Assembly (NCBI RefSeq): GCF_018417535.1
Contig: NZ_CP070977.1
Span: 1,922,001 to 1,986,000, forward strand
Length of the DNA: 64,000 nt
Source: Burkholderia pyrrocinia
GTDB lineage: Bacteria > Pseudomonadota > Gammaproteobacteria > Burkholderiales > Burkholderiaceae
Direction: 5' to 3'
The notes beneath the pieces were generated by a model, which was given only the letters and a program-made list of their open reading frames with translations, did not search any database and was not told the origin of the DNA. A program made the position numbers and the translations under genes. The stretch's first letter is position 1. Each line of letters opens with the position of its first letter. This document shows positions 49,000 through 58,641 of this stretch, piece after piece.

Positions 49000-49749
49000 T
49001 TACAGCACCTTGGCTTCGGTCTTCAGCTTCTCGACCAGCGTCTTCACGTCCGGCACCTTCACGCCGGCTGCGCGCTTCGGCGGCTCGACCACCTTCAGCG
49101 TCTTCAGACGCGGCGTCACATCCACGCCCAGGTCTTCCGGCTTCACGATTTCCAGCGGCTTCTTCTTCGCCTTCATGATGTTCGGCAACGTCACGTAGCG
49201 CGGCTCGTTCAGGCGCAAGTCGGTCGTCACGACCGCCGGCAGCGTCAGCGACAGCGTTTCCGCGCCGCCGTCGACTTCACGCGCGACCGTGGCCTTGCCG
49301 TCGGCAACCGTCACCTTCGACGCGAACGTCGCTTGCGGCAGGCCTGCCAGCGCAGCCAGCATCTGGCCCGTCTGGTTCGAATCGTCGTCGATGGCCTGCT
49401 TGCCGAGGATCACCAGTTGCGGCTGTTCCTTGTCGACCAGCGCCTTCAGGATCTTCGCGACGGCCAGCGGCTCGACGCTGTCGTTCGACTCGACGAGGAC
49501 CGCGCGATCCGCACCGATCGCCAGCGCCGTGCGCAGCGTTTCCTGCGCCTGCGTGACGCCCACCGACACGGCGATCACTTCGGTCGCGACGCCCGCTTCC
49601 TTCAGGCGCACGGCTTCTTCGACGGCGATTTCATCGAACGGGTTCATCGACATCTTCACGTTCGCGATGTCGACACCCGTGTTGTCCGACTTCACGCGGA
49701 CCTTCACGTTGTAATCGACCACTCTTTTCACTGGCACCAGGATTTTCAT
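49000..49749 (-). CDS. etfB: Electron transfer flavoprotein, beta subunit
   Basis: 249 residues. [20 protein letters not shown] is the EtfB N-terminus; AMP-binding and signature regions [16 protein letters not shown] and [19 protein letters not shown]. Start at the ATG, not the GTG two codons before. A possible TetR-type operator lies 130 bases upstream. Confidence 0.96.
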   Translation of the reverse strand: MKILVPVKRVVDYNVKVRVKSDNTGVDIANVKMSMNPFDEIAVEEAVRLKEAGVATEVIAVSVGVTQAQETLRTALAIGADRAVLVESNDSVEPLAVAKILKALVDKEQPQLVILGKQAIDDDSNQTGQMLAALAGLPQATFASKVTVADGKATVAREVDGGAETLSLTLPAVVTTDLRLNEPRYVTLPNIMKAKKKPLEIVKPEDLGVDVTPRLKTLKVVEPPKRAAGVKVPDVKTLVEKLKTEAKVL

Positions 49750-49879
49750 GCACACGCTCCAAAGTTACGAATACGACCAGAGGCCATTCTATAGCGAGGC
49801 CTCATGACTGCGCGGCCAAGCGGACCCATCCATCGTGGCTGTCGAGGATACCGCTTCTTGGCGACGCGCCAATGATAGC

Positions 49880-49891
49880 GAACGGTCGTTC
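49880..49891. promoter_or_regulatory. Candidate TetR-type operator upstream of etfBA
   Basis: GAACG-GT-CGTTC, an inverted repeat in an AT-rich stretch. It resembles sites of TetR-family fatty-acid regulators (FadP/PsrA-like) by general form only. It is about 130 bases upstream of etfB, next to a -10-like TATCAT on the minus strand. Confidence 0.35.
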
Positions 49892-49904
49892 TATTTTAAA
49901 AGAG

Positions 49905-49933
49905 AAAAAACCCGGACGCAAAGCCCGGGTTTT
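49905..49933 (-). terminator. Terminator of metNIQ
   Basis: ACCCGG / CCGGGT stem with flanking A/T pairs and a minus-strand T run; lies between metQ and etfB on the same strand. Confidence 0.7.
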
Positions 49934-49977
49934 CGATCATCAACTCTAATCGCGCCGGGCGCCCCGTGCTCCGGCCC

Positions 49978-50772
49978 TTACCAGGCGGCAATGACCGCGC
50001 CGTCGAACTTGCCTTCGATGAACTGCTTCACGTCGGCCGAGTGATAGGCGGCGACCAGTTTCGCGACCCACGGCTTGTTCCGGTCCGCCTCGCGAATCGC
50101 GAGGATGTTCGCGTACGGACCGTTCGGGCCCTCGATCGCGATCGCGTCCTGTTTCGGCTTCAACCCCGCTTCCATCGCGTAGTTGGTATTGATCGCGGCC
50201 GCGTCGACGTCGCCGAGCGAACGCGGAATCTGCGCCGCATCGAGCTCGACGATCTTCAGCTTGCGCGGATTGTCGACGATATCGAGCGGCGTCGCCTTCA
50301 GCCCCGCATCCGCGCGCAGCTTCAGGAGGCCCTGCTTTTGCAGCAACAGCAGCGCACGGCCGCCGTTGGTCGGATCGTTCGGGACCGCAACGCGCGCGCC
50401 AGGCTTCAGCTCGGCCAGCGACTTCACGCGCTTCGAATAGATGCCCATCGGGAACGTGACGGTATCCGCGACCTTGATCAGCTTGTAGCCGCGATCCTTC
50501 ACCTGCGCCTGCAGATACGGATCGTGCTGGTAGCTGTTCGCATCGAGGTCGCCCGACGCGAGCGCCGCGTTCGGCTGCACATAATCGGAGAATTCGACGA
50601 TGCGGATCTCGAGGCCGCTTTTCGCCGCGACCTTCTTCACCGCTTCCATGATCTGCGCGTGCGGCCCGCCCGTCACGCCCACCTTGATGGTTTCGGCCTG
50701 TGCGTGCGCGCCCGCGAACAGCGCGGCTGCGCCGAGTGCCGCCGCGAACTTCAGCATGAAGCGTCGTTGCAT
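49978..50772 (-). CDS. metQ: Methionine ABC transporter, substrate-binding protein MetQ
   Basis: 264 residues. NlpA/MetQ family: ETIKVGVTGGPHAQIME, IVEFSDYVQPNAALASGDLDANSYQHDPYL and NGPYANILAIREADRNKPW. The signal peptide (AALGAAALFAGAHAQA) has no lipobox cysteine, so this MetQ appears to be a soluble periplasmic protein rather than a lipoprotein. It is the last gene of metNIQ. Confidence 0.93.
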   Translation of the reverse strand: MQRRFMLKFAAALGAAALFAGAHAQAETIKVGVTGGPHAQIMEAVKKVAAKSGLEIRIVEFSDYVQPNAALASGDLDANSYQHDPYLQAQVKDRGYKLIKVADTVTFPMGIYSKRVKSLAELKPGARVAVPNDPTNGGRALLLLQKQGLLKLRADAGLKATPLDIVDNPRKLKIVELDAAQIPRSLGDVDAAAINTNYAMEAGLKPKQDAIAIEGPNGPYANILAIREADRNKPWVAKLVAAYHSADVKQFIEGKFDGAVIAAW

Positions 50773-50803
50773 CGTCTCTCTCCCCTAACGGATCAGTTTC
50801 GTC

Positions 50804-51457
50804 TTATTTGTGGCTCAGCCGGCGGACGAGCCAGTCGCCGAACGACTGCACGATCTGCACGAACACGATCAGGATCGCGACGACCGTCCACATCACTTCC
50901 GGCAGATAACGCTGGTAGCCGTAGCGGATCCCGAGATCGCCGAGCCCGCCACCGCCGATCGCACCTGCCATCGCCGAATAGCCGACCAGCGACACGAACG
51001 TGATCGTCAGGCCCGCAACGACGCCCGGCAGCGATTCGGGCAGCAGCACCTTGAATACGATCTGCGACGTGGTCGCGCCCATCGATTGCGCAGCCTCGAT
51101 CAGCCCGCGGTCGACTTCGCGCAGCGCCGTCTCGACGAGACGCGCGATGAACGGTGCGGCCGCCAGCGTCAGCGGCACGACCGCCGCGGCCGTGCCGATC
51201 GACGAACCCGTCACGAGCCGCGTAAACGGAATCACCGCGACCAGCAGGATGATGAACGGCGTCGAGCGAACGGCGTTCACGATGCCGCCGAGCACACGAT
51301 TCACGGCGAGGTTCTGCAGCACGCCCTGGCGGTCGGTCAGATAGAGCAGCACGCCGAGCGGCAGGCCGACGAGTGCGCCGACCGCCCCGGAGATGCCGAC
51401 CATGATCAGCGTCTCCCAGAACGACTGCACGAACATATCGAACATCTCACTCAACAT
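50804..51457 (-). CDS. metI: Methionine ABC transporter permease MetI
   Basis: 217 residues, five to six helices with the transporter inner-membrane signature ([31 protein letters not shown]). Starts 11 bases inside the metN end, indicating translational coupling. Confidence 0.94.
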   Translation of the reverse strand: MLSEMFDMFVQSFWETLIMVGISGAVGALVGLPLGVLLYLTDRQGVLQNLAVNRVLGGIVNAVRSTPFIILLVAVIPFTRLVTGSSIGTAAAVVPLTLAAAPFIARLVETALREVDRGLIEAAQSMGATTSQIVFKVLLPESLPGVVAGLTITFVSLVGYSAMAGAIGGGGLGDLGIRYGYQRYLPEVMWTVVAILIVFVQIVQSFGDWLVRRLSHK

Positions 51458-52481
51458 ACGAAAGCTCCTCTACCACCACACCTTGCTCGCGCAGGAACGC
51501 GAGCGCCTGCCCGACCTTGCCCGGCTCGCCGCCCGCGAGCACCGCGAGCGAACCGAATGCCTGCCCCTGGATCTCGTCGATCTGGCCGTGCAGGATGTTG
51601 AAATCGAGTTCGTACCGGCGGATCGTCTCCGACAGGATCGGCTGGTCGACACCCGAGCCCGTGAACGCGAGCCGCAGCAGATGCCCGCTGCCCGTCTTCA
51701 ACCGCTCGGCCACGCGCGCCTTCAGCGCGGGCGGCAGTTCCTGCGCGATCACGTCGCCGATCAGCGCGCGCGTCACTTCGTGATGCGGCTGCAGGAACAC
51801 GTCGATCACGCGGCCTTCCTCGACCACGCGCCCCGCATCGAGCACAGCGACGCGATCGCACACCTGCTTGATCACTTCCATCTGGTGCGTGATCAGCACG
51901 ATCGTCAGGCCGAGCTCGCGATTGATGCGCTTCAGCAGGTCGAGGATCGAACGTGTGGTCTCGGGATCGAGCGCGGACGTCGCTTCGTCCGACAACAGCA
52001 CCTTCGGCTGGCTCGCGAGCGCGCGTGCGATGCCGACGCGCTGCTTCTGTCCGCCGCTGATCTGCGACGGGTAACGATCCTTCTGCGCGGACAGCCCGAC
52101 GAGGTCGAGCAGCGGCAGCACCGCTGCCTCGATCTCGGAACGGCTAGCGCCGGCCAGCTCCAGCGGCAGCGCAACATTGTCGAACACCGTGCGCGACGAC
52201 AGCAGGTTGAAGTGCTGGAAGATCATGCCGATCTCGCGGCGCGCCTCGCGCAGCTGGCCTGCCGGCAGCAGCGTGAGATCGCGCCCGCCGACGACGACAT
52301 TGCCTTCGGTCGGCCGCGTGAGCAGGTTGATGGTGCGCACGAGCGTGCTCTTGCCGGCGCCGCTTCGGCCGATGATGCCGAACACCTCGCCCTGCGGGAT
52401 CGTCAGGTTGACGTTGTGCAGCGCCTCGACCCAGCCGCTCGGCCCGGGGAAACGCTGCGAAAGATTACGTAATTCGATCAT
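51447..52481 (-). CDS. metN: Methionine ABC transporter ATPase MetN
   Basis: 344 residues. Walker [14 protein letters not shown] signature [16 protein letters not shown], Walker [14 protein letters not shown], then a C-terminal NIL regulatory domain with [25 protein letters not shown] that senses methionine. Start [11 protein letters not shown] at 52481; a longer frame to 52604 is not supported. A strong hairpin lies just upstream. Confidence 0.95.
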   Translation of the reverse strand: MIELRNLSQRFPGPSGWVEALHNVNLTIPQGEVFGIIGRSGAGKSTLVRTINLLTRPTEGNVVVGGRDLTLLPAGQLREARREIGMIFQHFNLLSSRTVFDNVALPLELAGASRSEIEAAVLPLLDLVGLSAQKDRYPSQISGGQKQRVGIARALASQPKVLLSDEATSALDPETTRSILDLLKRINRELGLTIVLITHQMEVIKQVCDRVAVLDAGRVVEEGRVIDVFLQPHHEVTRALIGDVIAQELPPALKARVAERLKTGSGHLLRLAFTGSGVDQPILSETIRRYELDFNILHGQIDEIQGQAFGSLAVLAGGEPGKVGQALAFLREQGVVVEELSYVE

Positions 52482-52495
52482 GTAAACAAAACGGC

Positions 52496-52526
52496 GACCG
52501 GCTGGCGAGCAGGCCCGCCAGTCGGC
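52496..52526 (-). promoter_or_regulatory. Hairpin in the metN leader
   Basis: 10-bp inverted repeat (52498-52507 against 52516-52525, one mismatch) with an 8-base loop, followed on the minus strand by tcgccGTTTTGTTTAC and the ATG. It could be an attenuator or a translational control element. I see no known SAM riboswitch. Confidence 0.4.
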
Positions 52527-52696
52527 CGCCGATGCATCTGGAATAGCCGGCGATTTTACCGCAAACCCCTCATTCCACTTAATAATCGATTTCGATCTTT
52601 TCATAACTTCACGAAATTAGAGGGGCGCTGCTGGCCCGCCGCAACAATGCCGCGACTATGATCCGGAACACCGACCAACGAACAGGGACACGCCAG

Positions 52697-53617
52697 ATGA
52701 CCGCCATCACCACGCCGGCCGCCGCACCTGCCACCGCCGGATCGGCGCCTGCGTCGCCGCCCGCGCCGAAAATGGGTCGGCTGCGCACCGCGGACGGGCT
52801 CGAACTGGCGTCGTACCGCTGGCCGGCCGGCGACGGCACCGCGCCGCCGCGCGCGACGATCGCGCTCGTGCACGGCCTCGCCGAACACGCGGGCCGCTAT
52901 GCCGCGCTCGCCGGCCGGCTGAACGCGGCCGGCATCGACGTGCTCGCGATCGATCTGCGCGGGCACGGCCAGTCGCCCGGCAAGCGGGCCTGGGTCGAGC
53001 GTTTCGACGGTTACCTGAACGATGCGGATGCGCTGGTTGCCGAAGCCGCGCGCGGCAATACGCCGCTGTTCCTGATGGGACACAGCATGGGCGGCGCGGT
53101 CGCCGCGCTGTACGCGATCGAACGCGCGCCGGCCCGCGGCCACGCGCTGACGGGCCTCGTGCTGTCGAGCCCGGCGCTCGCACCGGGGCGCGACGTGCCG
53201 CGCTGGATGCTCGCGGTGAGCCGCGTCATCAGCCGCGCGTGGCCGACCTTCCCCGCGATCCGGATCGATGCGGCGCTGCTGTCGCGCGATCCGGCCATCG
53301 TCGCGGCCAATCGCGCCGATCCGCTCGTGCATCACGGTGCGGTGCCCGCACGCACCGGTGCGGAGATTCTCGACGCGATGGCGCGCATCGAACGCGGCCG
53401 CGGCGCGCTGCGCGTCCCGGTGCTCGTTTATCACGGCACCGAGGACAAGCTGACCGAACCCGACGGCAGCCGAGCGTTCGGCGCGCGCGTCGGCTCGCCC
53501 GATCGCACGCTGACGCTATACGAAGGCGGCTTCCACGAAACGATGAACGATCTCGAACGCGATCGCGTGATCGACGCGCTGATCGCGTGGATTCACGCGC
53601 GCGTGCCGGCTCGCTGA
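52697..53617 (+). CDS. Alpha/beta hydrolase, monoacylglycerol lipase type
   Basis: 306 residues. Oxyanion region LVHGLAEHAGRY, nucleophile GHSMGG (Ser), Asp in YHGTEDKLTEP and His in EGGFHETMND. Highest likeness to bacterial monoglyceride lipases/lysophospholipases. Starts at the ATG 52697 (Pro/Ala-rich N-terminus), weak AGGGA upstream. Confidence 0.88.
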   Translation: MTAITTPAAAPATAGSAPASPPAPKMGRLRTADGLELASYRWPAGDGTAPPRATIALVHGLAEHAGRYAALAGRLNAAGIDVLAIDLRGHGQSPGKRAWVERFDGYLNDADALVAEAARGNTPLFLMGHSMGGAVAALYAIERAPARGHALTGLVLSSPALAPGRDVPRWMLAVSRVISRAWPTFPAIRIDAALLSRDPAIVAANRADPLVHHGAVPARTGAEILDAMARIERGRGALRVPVLVYHGTEDKLTEPDGSRAFGARVGSPDRTLTLYEGGFHETMNDLERDRVIDALIAWIHARVPAR

Positions 53618-53648
53618 TCAAGCGCACACGCCGGCGGCGGCCGGCCGG

Positions 53649-54572
53649 TCAGATGCCGGCCAGCACGCGCAGATGCGCGACGACGCTGCGCCCGAGCGCG
53701 GACAGGTTGTAGCCGCCTTCGAGGCAGCTCACGATGCGGCCCTGCGCATGACGACGCGCCACGTCGACGATCTGCGCGGTCAGCCATTCGAAGTCGGCTT
53801 CGACGAGGCCGAGATTGCCGATGTCGTCCTCGCGATGCGCATCGAAGCCGGCCGACACGAACAGCATCTGCGGCTTGAACGCGTCGAGACGCGGCAGCCA
53901 GAACATGTCGACGGCTTCGCGGATCGCCATCCCGTTGCTGCGCGCGGGCATCGGCAGGTTGACCATGTTCGGCGCCTGGTGATCGGCGCCCGAGAACGGG
54001 TACAACGGATGCTGGAAGAAACTGCACATCAGCACGCGCTCGTCGTTCGCGAATGCCGCCTCGGTGCCGTTGCCGTGGTGCACGTCGAAATCGATGATCG
54101 CGACACGCTCGATGCCGTGTACGTCGAGCGCATGCCGTGCGGCGATCGCGACGTTGTTGAAGAAGCAGAAACCCATCGCGCGCGCGGGCTCCGCATGGTG
54201 GCCGGGCGGCCGGACACTGCAAAACGCATTCGCATAGCGGCCTTCGATCACTGCGTCGGTCGCCGCGATCGCGGCACCGGCCGCGCGCAGTGCCGCGCGC
54301 CACGTGTCGCGGTTCATCAGCGTATCGGGATCGATCTCGACGTAGCCGTCGACCGGCGTCATGCCTCGGATGTAGTCGATGTGTGCCTGCGTATGCACGC
54401 GGCCCAGCGCCACCTCGCTCGCGAACGGCGCGGTTTCGTGCACGATCAGATCGTCGATGCGGCTCGCGATCAGTTGATCCTGGATCGCCGACAATCGGGC
54501 CGGGCATTCCGGATGCCATTCCCCCATCTCGTGCAGCATGCAGTCGGGGTGCGTATAGAAAGCGGTTGCCAT
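53649..54572 (-). CDS. Histone deacetylase-family protein (class II / acetylpolyamine amidohydrolase-like)
   Basis: 307 residues. Zinc and active-site motifs RPPGHHAEPARAMGFCFFNN, DFDVHHGNGTE and SAGFDAHREDDIGNLGL are intact. In bacteria such enzymes deacetylate acetylpolyamines or lysine residues; the real substrate is unknown. Convergent with the alpha/beta hydrolase. Confidence 0.9.
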   Translation of the reverse strand: MATAFYTHPDCMLHEMGEWHPECPARLSAIQDQLIASRIDDLIVHETAPFASEVALGRVHTQAHIDYIRGMTPVDGYVEIDPDTLMNRDTWRAALRAAGAAIAATDAVIEGRYANAFCSVRPPGHHAEPARAMGFCFFNNVAIAARHALDVHGIERVAIIDFDVHHGNGTEAAFANDERVLMCSFFQHPLYPFSGADHQAPNMVNLPMPARSNGMAIREAVDMFWLPRLDAFKPQMLFVSAGFDAHREDDIGNLGLVEADFEWLTAQIVDVARRHAQGRIVSCLEGGYNLSALGRSVVAHLRVLAGI

Positions 54573-54741
54573 AAGCTGTCATCCGCAGCGCGCAGTGCGC
54601 CGCAGGTCTCCATCAATGATGTCCATCGTCTGCCGCGAATTCGCCGCTAACTTACCACAATGGGGGCCTGCATCGCCCCGGCGCGTGGGATGCGTCGGGT
54701 ATACTGCGCCGAACCCAATCGCCCTGTCCGCCCGCTTCGAC

Positions 54742-55962
54742 ATGAATTCCAGCAAGCCTGCCGCCCTTCTCTCCGCGCTGTTCCGTGTTCGCGCTCCGCT
54801 CGTCGCTGCCGCAGCCGTCGCCGCAGCCCTCGGCGCCGCGCCTGCCGGCGCGCAGACGCAGCCTGCGAAGCCTGCCGGCAAGCTCGTCGCACAGGCCCAG
54901 CCCCAGCAGCCGGCGCCGCAAGGCCAGACCTTCGAAGAGGAAATCGTTCCGCAGCGTTACGCGAACAACGCCAAGGTCGACGCATTCATCGACGAGATGG
55001 TGAGCCGCAACGGCTTCGACTCCGCAAGCCTGCATGCGCTGTTCTCGCGCATCAGCTATTCGGCAACGGCGGTCAAGCTCGTGAAACCGGCCGCGTCGCC
55101 GACGGTCAAGAACTGGCGCGTCTATCGCTCGCGTTTCATCGAGCCGATCCGCATCAATGCGGGCGTGAAGTTCTGGAAGGCTAACCAGGCGACGCTGCAG
55201 CGTGCATCCGAGGAATTCGGCGTGCCGCCCGAGGTGATCGTCGGCATCATCGGCGTCGAGACGATCTATGGCCGCTACATGGGCAATTTCCGCGTGCTCG
55301 ATGCGCTGACGACGCTCACGTTCGACTATCCGGACACCCCGAATCGCGACAGCCGCCAGGCAACGTTCCGCAAGAACCTCGAGGATTTCCTGGTCTGGAC
55401 CCGCGACAACCAGCTCGACCCGACCACCGTGCTCGGCTCGTATACGGGCGCGATCGGGATTCCGCAATTCCTGCCGAGCAGCATCCGCGAATATGCCGTC
55501 GACTTCGACGGCACGGGCCACGTCGATCTGCGCAGCAGTCCCGTCGACGCGATCGGCAGCGTCGCGAACTACCTGAAGCAGCACGGCTGGGAAACCGACC
55601 GCCCGGTGGTCTGGCAGATCACGCCCGATACGGGCAGCCTGGGCATCGCACAGGCCGCCGCCGACGGCCAGCCCGAACCGCACTGGGCGCTGTCGCAACT
55701 GATGCGCGCGGGCATGACGCTGAACGAACCGGCGGTCAACATCACCACCGAAGCCGCCACGCCGGTGACCGTGGTCGACCTGCCGTCGCCGGGGCGCGCG
55801 ACCGAATACATGCTCGGACTCAAGAATTTCTACGTGCTGACGCGCTACAACCGCAGCTTCTTCTACGCACTCACCGTGTATCAGCTCGGCGAGGCCGTGA
55901 AGGCGCAGATGGAAGCGAGCGGCGCGCTGAAGCCGGCCGCCGACGACGCGCAAGCGCAGTAA
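54742..55962 (+). CDS. mltB: Lytic murein transglycosylase B
   Basis: 406 residues, GH103. Signal peptide (LFRVRAPLVAAAAVAAALGAAPAGA); no lipobox, so probably soluble. Catalytic Glu in GVETIYGR and substrate motifs IGIPQFLPSSIREYAVDFDG. Cleaves peptidoglycan to 1,6-anhydro ends. Start at 54742 gives a normal signal; a -10-like TATACT lies at 54700-54705. Confidence 0.93.
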   Translation: MNSSKPAALLSALFRVRAPLVAAAAVAAALGAAPAGAQTQPAKPAGKLVAQAQPQQPAPQGQTFEEEIVPQRYANNAKVDAFIDEMVSRNGFDSASLHALFSRISYSATAVKLVKPAASPTVKNWRVYRSRFIEPIRINAGVKFWKANQATLQRASEEFGVPPEVIVGIIGVETIYGRYMGNFRVLDALTTLTFDYPDTPNRDSRQATFRKNLEDFLVWTRDNQLDPTTVLGSYTGAIGIPQFLPSSIREYAVDFDGTGHVDLRSSPVDAIGSVANYLKQHGWETDRPVVWQITPDTGSLGIAQAAADGQPEPHWALSQLMRAGMTLNEPAVNITTEAATPVTVVDLPSPGRATEYMLGLKNFYVLTRYNRSFFYALTVYQLGEAVKAQMEASGALKPAADDAQAQ

Positions 55963-55966
55963 GCAA

Positions 55967-56024
55967 CGCACCCGCCCAAAGAAAAAACGCCGCAACTGCG
56001 GCGTTTTTTCTTTGGGCGGGTGCG
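55967..56024. terminator. Long perfect inverted repeat, bidirectional terminator of mltB and cysM
   Basis: 28-bp perfect arms with a 2-base loop (55995-55996), centred on acgccgca-ac-tgcggcgt with six A and six T at its inner flanks. It ends 8 bases from the cysM stop. Confidence 0.9.
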
Positions 56025-56032
56025 GGCCGGGC

Positions 56033-56935
56033 TCAGGCCGGGAACACGCCCGTGGACAGATAGCGGTCGCCGCGATCGCAGATGATGAACACGATCGTCG
56101 CGTTCTCCACCTGACGCGCGATGCGCATCGCGACTTCGCACGCGCCGCCAGACGAAATGCCAGCGAAGATGCCTTCGACAGCCGCCAGCCGGCGCGCCAT
56201 CGTTTCGGAGGCGGCCTGGCTCACGTTCTCGACGCGGTCGACGCGGCTGCGATCGAAGATCGTCGGCAGATAGGCTTCCGGCCACTTGCGGATGCCCGGA
56301 ATGCGCGAACCTTCTTCCGGCTGCGCACCGACGATCTCGATCGCGGGATTCTGTTCCTTCAGATACCGCGACACGCCCATGATCGTGCCGGTCGTGCCCA
56401 TCGCCGACACGAAGTGCGTGACGCGCCCGTCGGTATCGCGCCAGATCTCCGGGCCCGTCGCTTCGTAGTGCGCAACGGGATTGTCGGGATTCGCGAACTG
56501 GTCGAGGATCACGCCCTTGCCTTCGCGCTGCATCTGGTCCGCGAGGTCGCGCGCCAGTTCCATCCCGCCCTTCACGGGCGTCAGGACGATTTCGGCGCCG
56601 TAAGCGGCCATGCTCTGGCGGCGCTCGACCGACAGGTCCTCCGGCATGATCAGCACCATCTTGTAGCCGCGGATCGCCGCTGCCATTGCGAGCGCGATGC
56701 CGGTGTTGCCGCTCGTCGCCTCGATCAGCGTATCGCCCGGCTTGATGTGCCCGCGTGCCTCGGCCTTGCTGATCATCGACAGCGCCGGGCGATCCTTCAC
56801 GGAACCGGCCGGGTTGTTGCCTTCGAGCTTCGCGAGCACCACGTTGTTGCGCGCGCGAATCTCGTCGTCCGGCAAGCGGACCAGTTGCACGAGCGGCGTA
56901 TTGCCGATCGTGTCTTCGATAGTTTTGTAAGCCAT
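56033..56935 (-). CDS. cysM: Cysteine synthase B (CysM)
   Basis: 300 residues, PLP enzyme. PLP lysine in NPAGSVKDRPA; phosphate loops EATSGNTGIA and AMGTTGTIMGVSRY. Uses O-acetylserine with sulfide or thiosulfate. Starts at MAYKTIEDTIGNTPLVQL. The CysM versus CysK call rests on the length and KWPEAYLPTIFD near the end. Confidence 0.92.
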   Translation of the reverse strand: MAYKTIEDTIGNTPLVQLVRLPDDEIRARNNVVLAKLEGNNPAGSVKDRPALSMISKAEARGHIKPGDTLIEATSGNTGIALAMAAAIRGYKMVLIMPEDLSVERRQSMAAYGAEIVLTPVKGGMELARDLADQMQREGKGVILDQFANPDNPVAHYEATGPEIWRDTDGRVTHFVSAMGTTGTIMGVSRYLKEQNPAIEIVGAQPEEGSRIPGIRKWPEAYLPTIFDRSRVDRVENVSQAASETMARRLAAVEGIFAGISSGGACEVAMRIARQVENATIVFIICDRGDRYLSTGVFPA

Positions 56936-57070
56936 GGGAATACCGTGAGTACGAGGCCGATCAATCGATCGATTGTAAACCAGCACCGCCGCTCGCGCCG
57001 GCAACCCCTTTGCGACGATGGAATACGCATGCGGCGCGACGCGCGATCGCCGCGCACGCAGTGTGCACGC

Positions 57071-57094
57071 AAAAAACCCGCGGCGTGCCGCGGG
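57071..57094 (-). terminator. Terminator after the comEA-like gene
   Basis: CCCGCGGC / GCCGCGGG with a 2-base loop and a minus-strand T6 run. Confidence 0.8.
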
Positions 57095-57149
57095 AAGCCG
57101 TCGCAAAGACGGCGACTGAAGGAGCCCTTTGCCTGTCGCGCGCGACGCG

Positions 57150-57512
57150 TTACTTCTGCGCGGTGCGGGCAGGTGCAGCGGCAGGCTTTGCGGCCGCCGG
57201 CTTGCCCGCGACCGGTGCGGCCGCGGTGCCTGCGCCGGCCGCGCCTGAGCCGGCCGCGCCTATCGTCAGCCCTTCCTGCTGAAGTCGCTCGACGGTATGG
57301 CCGCCCATGCCTTTCACGCGTGACGCGAGATCTTGCGCATTCCTGAACGGACCGCGCGCGCCGCGTTCGTCGAGAATCGCCTTCGCCCGCGCCGGGCCGA
57401 TGCCCTTGATGCCGACGAGCGCATCCTCGTTCGCGGTGTTGACGTCGACGGCCGCCCAGGCCGACGCGACTGCGCCGAGCATGACCGCTGCGGCAAACCA
57501 TTTCCTGATCAT
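57150..57512 (-). CDS. ComEA-like helix-hairpin-helix DNA-binding protein
   Basis: 120 residues. N-terminal signal/anchor (MIRKWFAAAVMLGAVASAWA), then a HhH motif (VDVNTANEDALVGIKGIGPARAKAI and MGGHTVERLQQEGL), then an Ala/Pro/Lys-rich tail. ComEA binds double-stranded DNA during uptake; small proteobacterial members may serve other roles. ATG at 57512 has GGAG 9 bases upstream. Confidence 0.87.
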   Translation of the reverse strand: MIRKWFAAAVMLGAVASAWAAVDVNTANEDALVGIKGIGPARAKAILDERGARGPFRNAQDLASRVKGMGGHTVERLQQEGLTIGAAGSGAAGAGTAAAPVAGKPAAAKPAAAPARTAQK

Positions 57513-57585
57513 GTGCTGGATCTCCGATGAAAACGGCCGGCGGCTGCCGACCGTGAGACCCAGTCTATCGATGCAACGCTTCCGC

Positions 57586-58578
57586 TTAAACCTGGCCGGA
57601 TAGCCAACGCACGTAGCGGTCGACACCTTCCTGCACGGTCAGGAACGGTGCGTCGTAGCCGGCCACGCGGAGTTTCGTCTGGTCGGCCTGCGTGAAGCAC
57701 TGGTACTTGCCGCGCAACGCATCGGGGAATGCCACGTATTCGATCAGCCCCTGCTCGACCTGCTGCGCGAGCGTCAGCGGCGGCAGGTTGTCGAGCGCAC
57801 GCAGCGTGTTCACGACCGTCGACGCGATGTCGTTGAACGGCTGCGCACGCCCGGTGCCGAGGTTGAAGATGCCCGACTTCTCCGGATGATCGAAGAAGAA
57901 CAGGTTCACTTTTGCGACGTCCTCGACCGACACGAAGTCACGCGTCTGCTCGCCCGGTGCATAGCCGTTGTACTCGCCGAACAGCTTCACCTTGCCTTCC
58001 GCGCGGAACTGGTTGAAGTTGTGGAACGCAACCGACGCCATGCGCCCCTTGTGCGTCTCGCGCGGGCCGTACACGTTGAAATAGCGGAAGCCGGCGATCT
58101 GGCTCTTCGCGGTCGGCAGCACGCGACGGATCACCTGGTCGAACAGGAACTTCGAATAGCCGTACACGTTCAGCGGCGCCTCGACGTCGCGCTCCTCGAC
58201 GAAACGCGTCGAGCCGCCGTAGATCGCGGCCGACGACGCGTACAGGAACTGCGCGCCCTGTGCGAGGCAGGCGTCGAGCACCGCGCGGCTATAGCGGAAG
58301 TTGTTGTCCATCATGTAGCGGCCGTCGGTTTCCATCGTGTCCGAACAGGCGCCTTCGTGGAACACCGCGCGCACCTTGCCGAAATCGCCGCGCGCGAAGC
58401 GTTCGACGAATTCCGTCTTGTCCAGATAGTCGTCGATCTCGCAATCGACGAGATTCCGGAACTTGTCCGCGCGCGTCAGGTTGTCGACCGCGATGATGCG
58501 CGTCTCGCCGCGCTCGTTGAGCGCCTTGACGATGTTCGCGCCGATAAAGCCGGCTGCGCCGGTGACGATGAGGGTCAT
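57586..58578 (-). CDS. hldD: ADP-L-glycero-D-manno-heptose 6-epimerase
   Basis: 330 residues (family length 330). Rossmann motif [20 protein letters not shown]; catalytic YGYSKFLFD with Tyr/Lys; [11 protein letters not shown]. Last step in ADP-heptose synthesis for LPS inner core. Follows hldA by 63 bases. Confidence 0.96.
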   Translation of the reverse strand: MTLIVTGAAGFIGANIVKALNERGETRIIAVDNLTRADKFRNLVDCEIDDYLDKTEFVERFARGDFGKVRAVFHEGACSDTMETDGRYMMDNNFRYSRAVLDACLAQGAQFLYASSAAIYGGSTRFVEERDVEAPLNVYGYSKFLFDQVIRRVLPTAKSQIAGFRYFNVYGPRETHKGRMASVAFHNFNQFRAEGKVKLFGEYNGYAPGEQTRDFVSVEDVAKVNLFFFDHPEKSGIFNLGTGRAQPFNDIASTVVNTLRALDNLPPLTLAQQVEQGLIEYVAFPDALRGKYQCFTQADQTKLRVAGYDAPFLTVQEGVDRYVRWLSGQV

Positions 58579-58641
58579 GATCATCCTGCCTGAAAAATGC
58601 GAGCTGTTCATGCGACGCGCTCGTCGCGCCGCCGAACGCAC

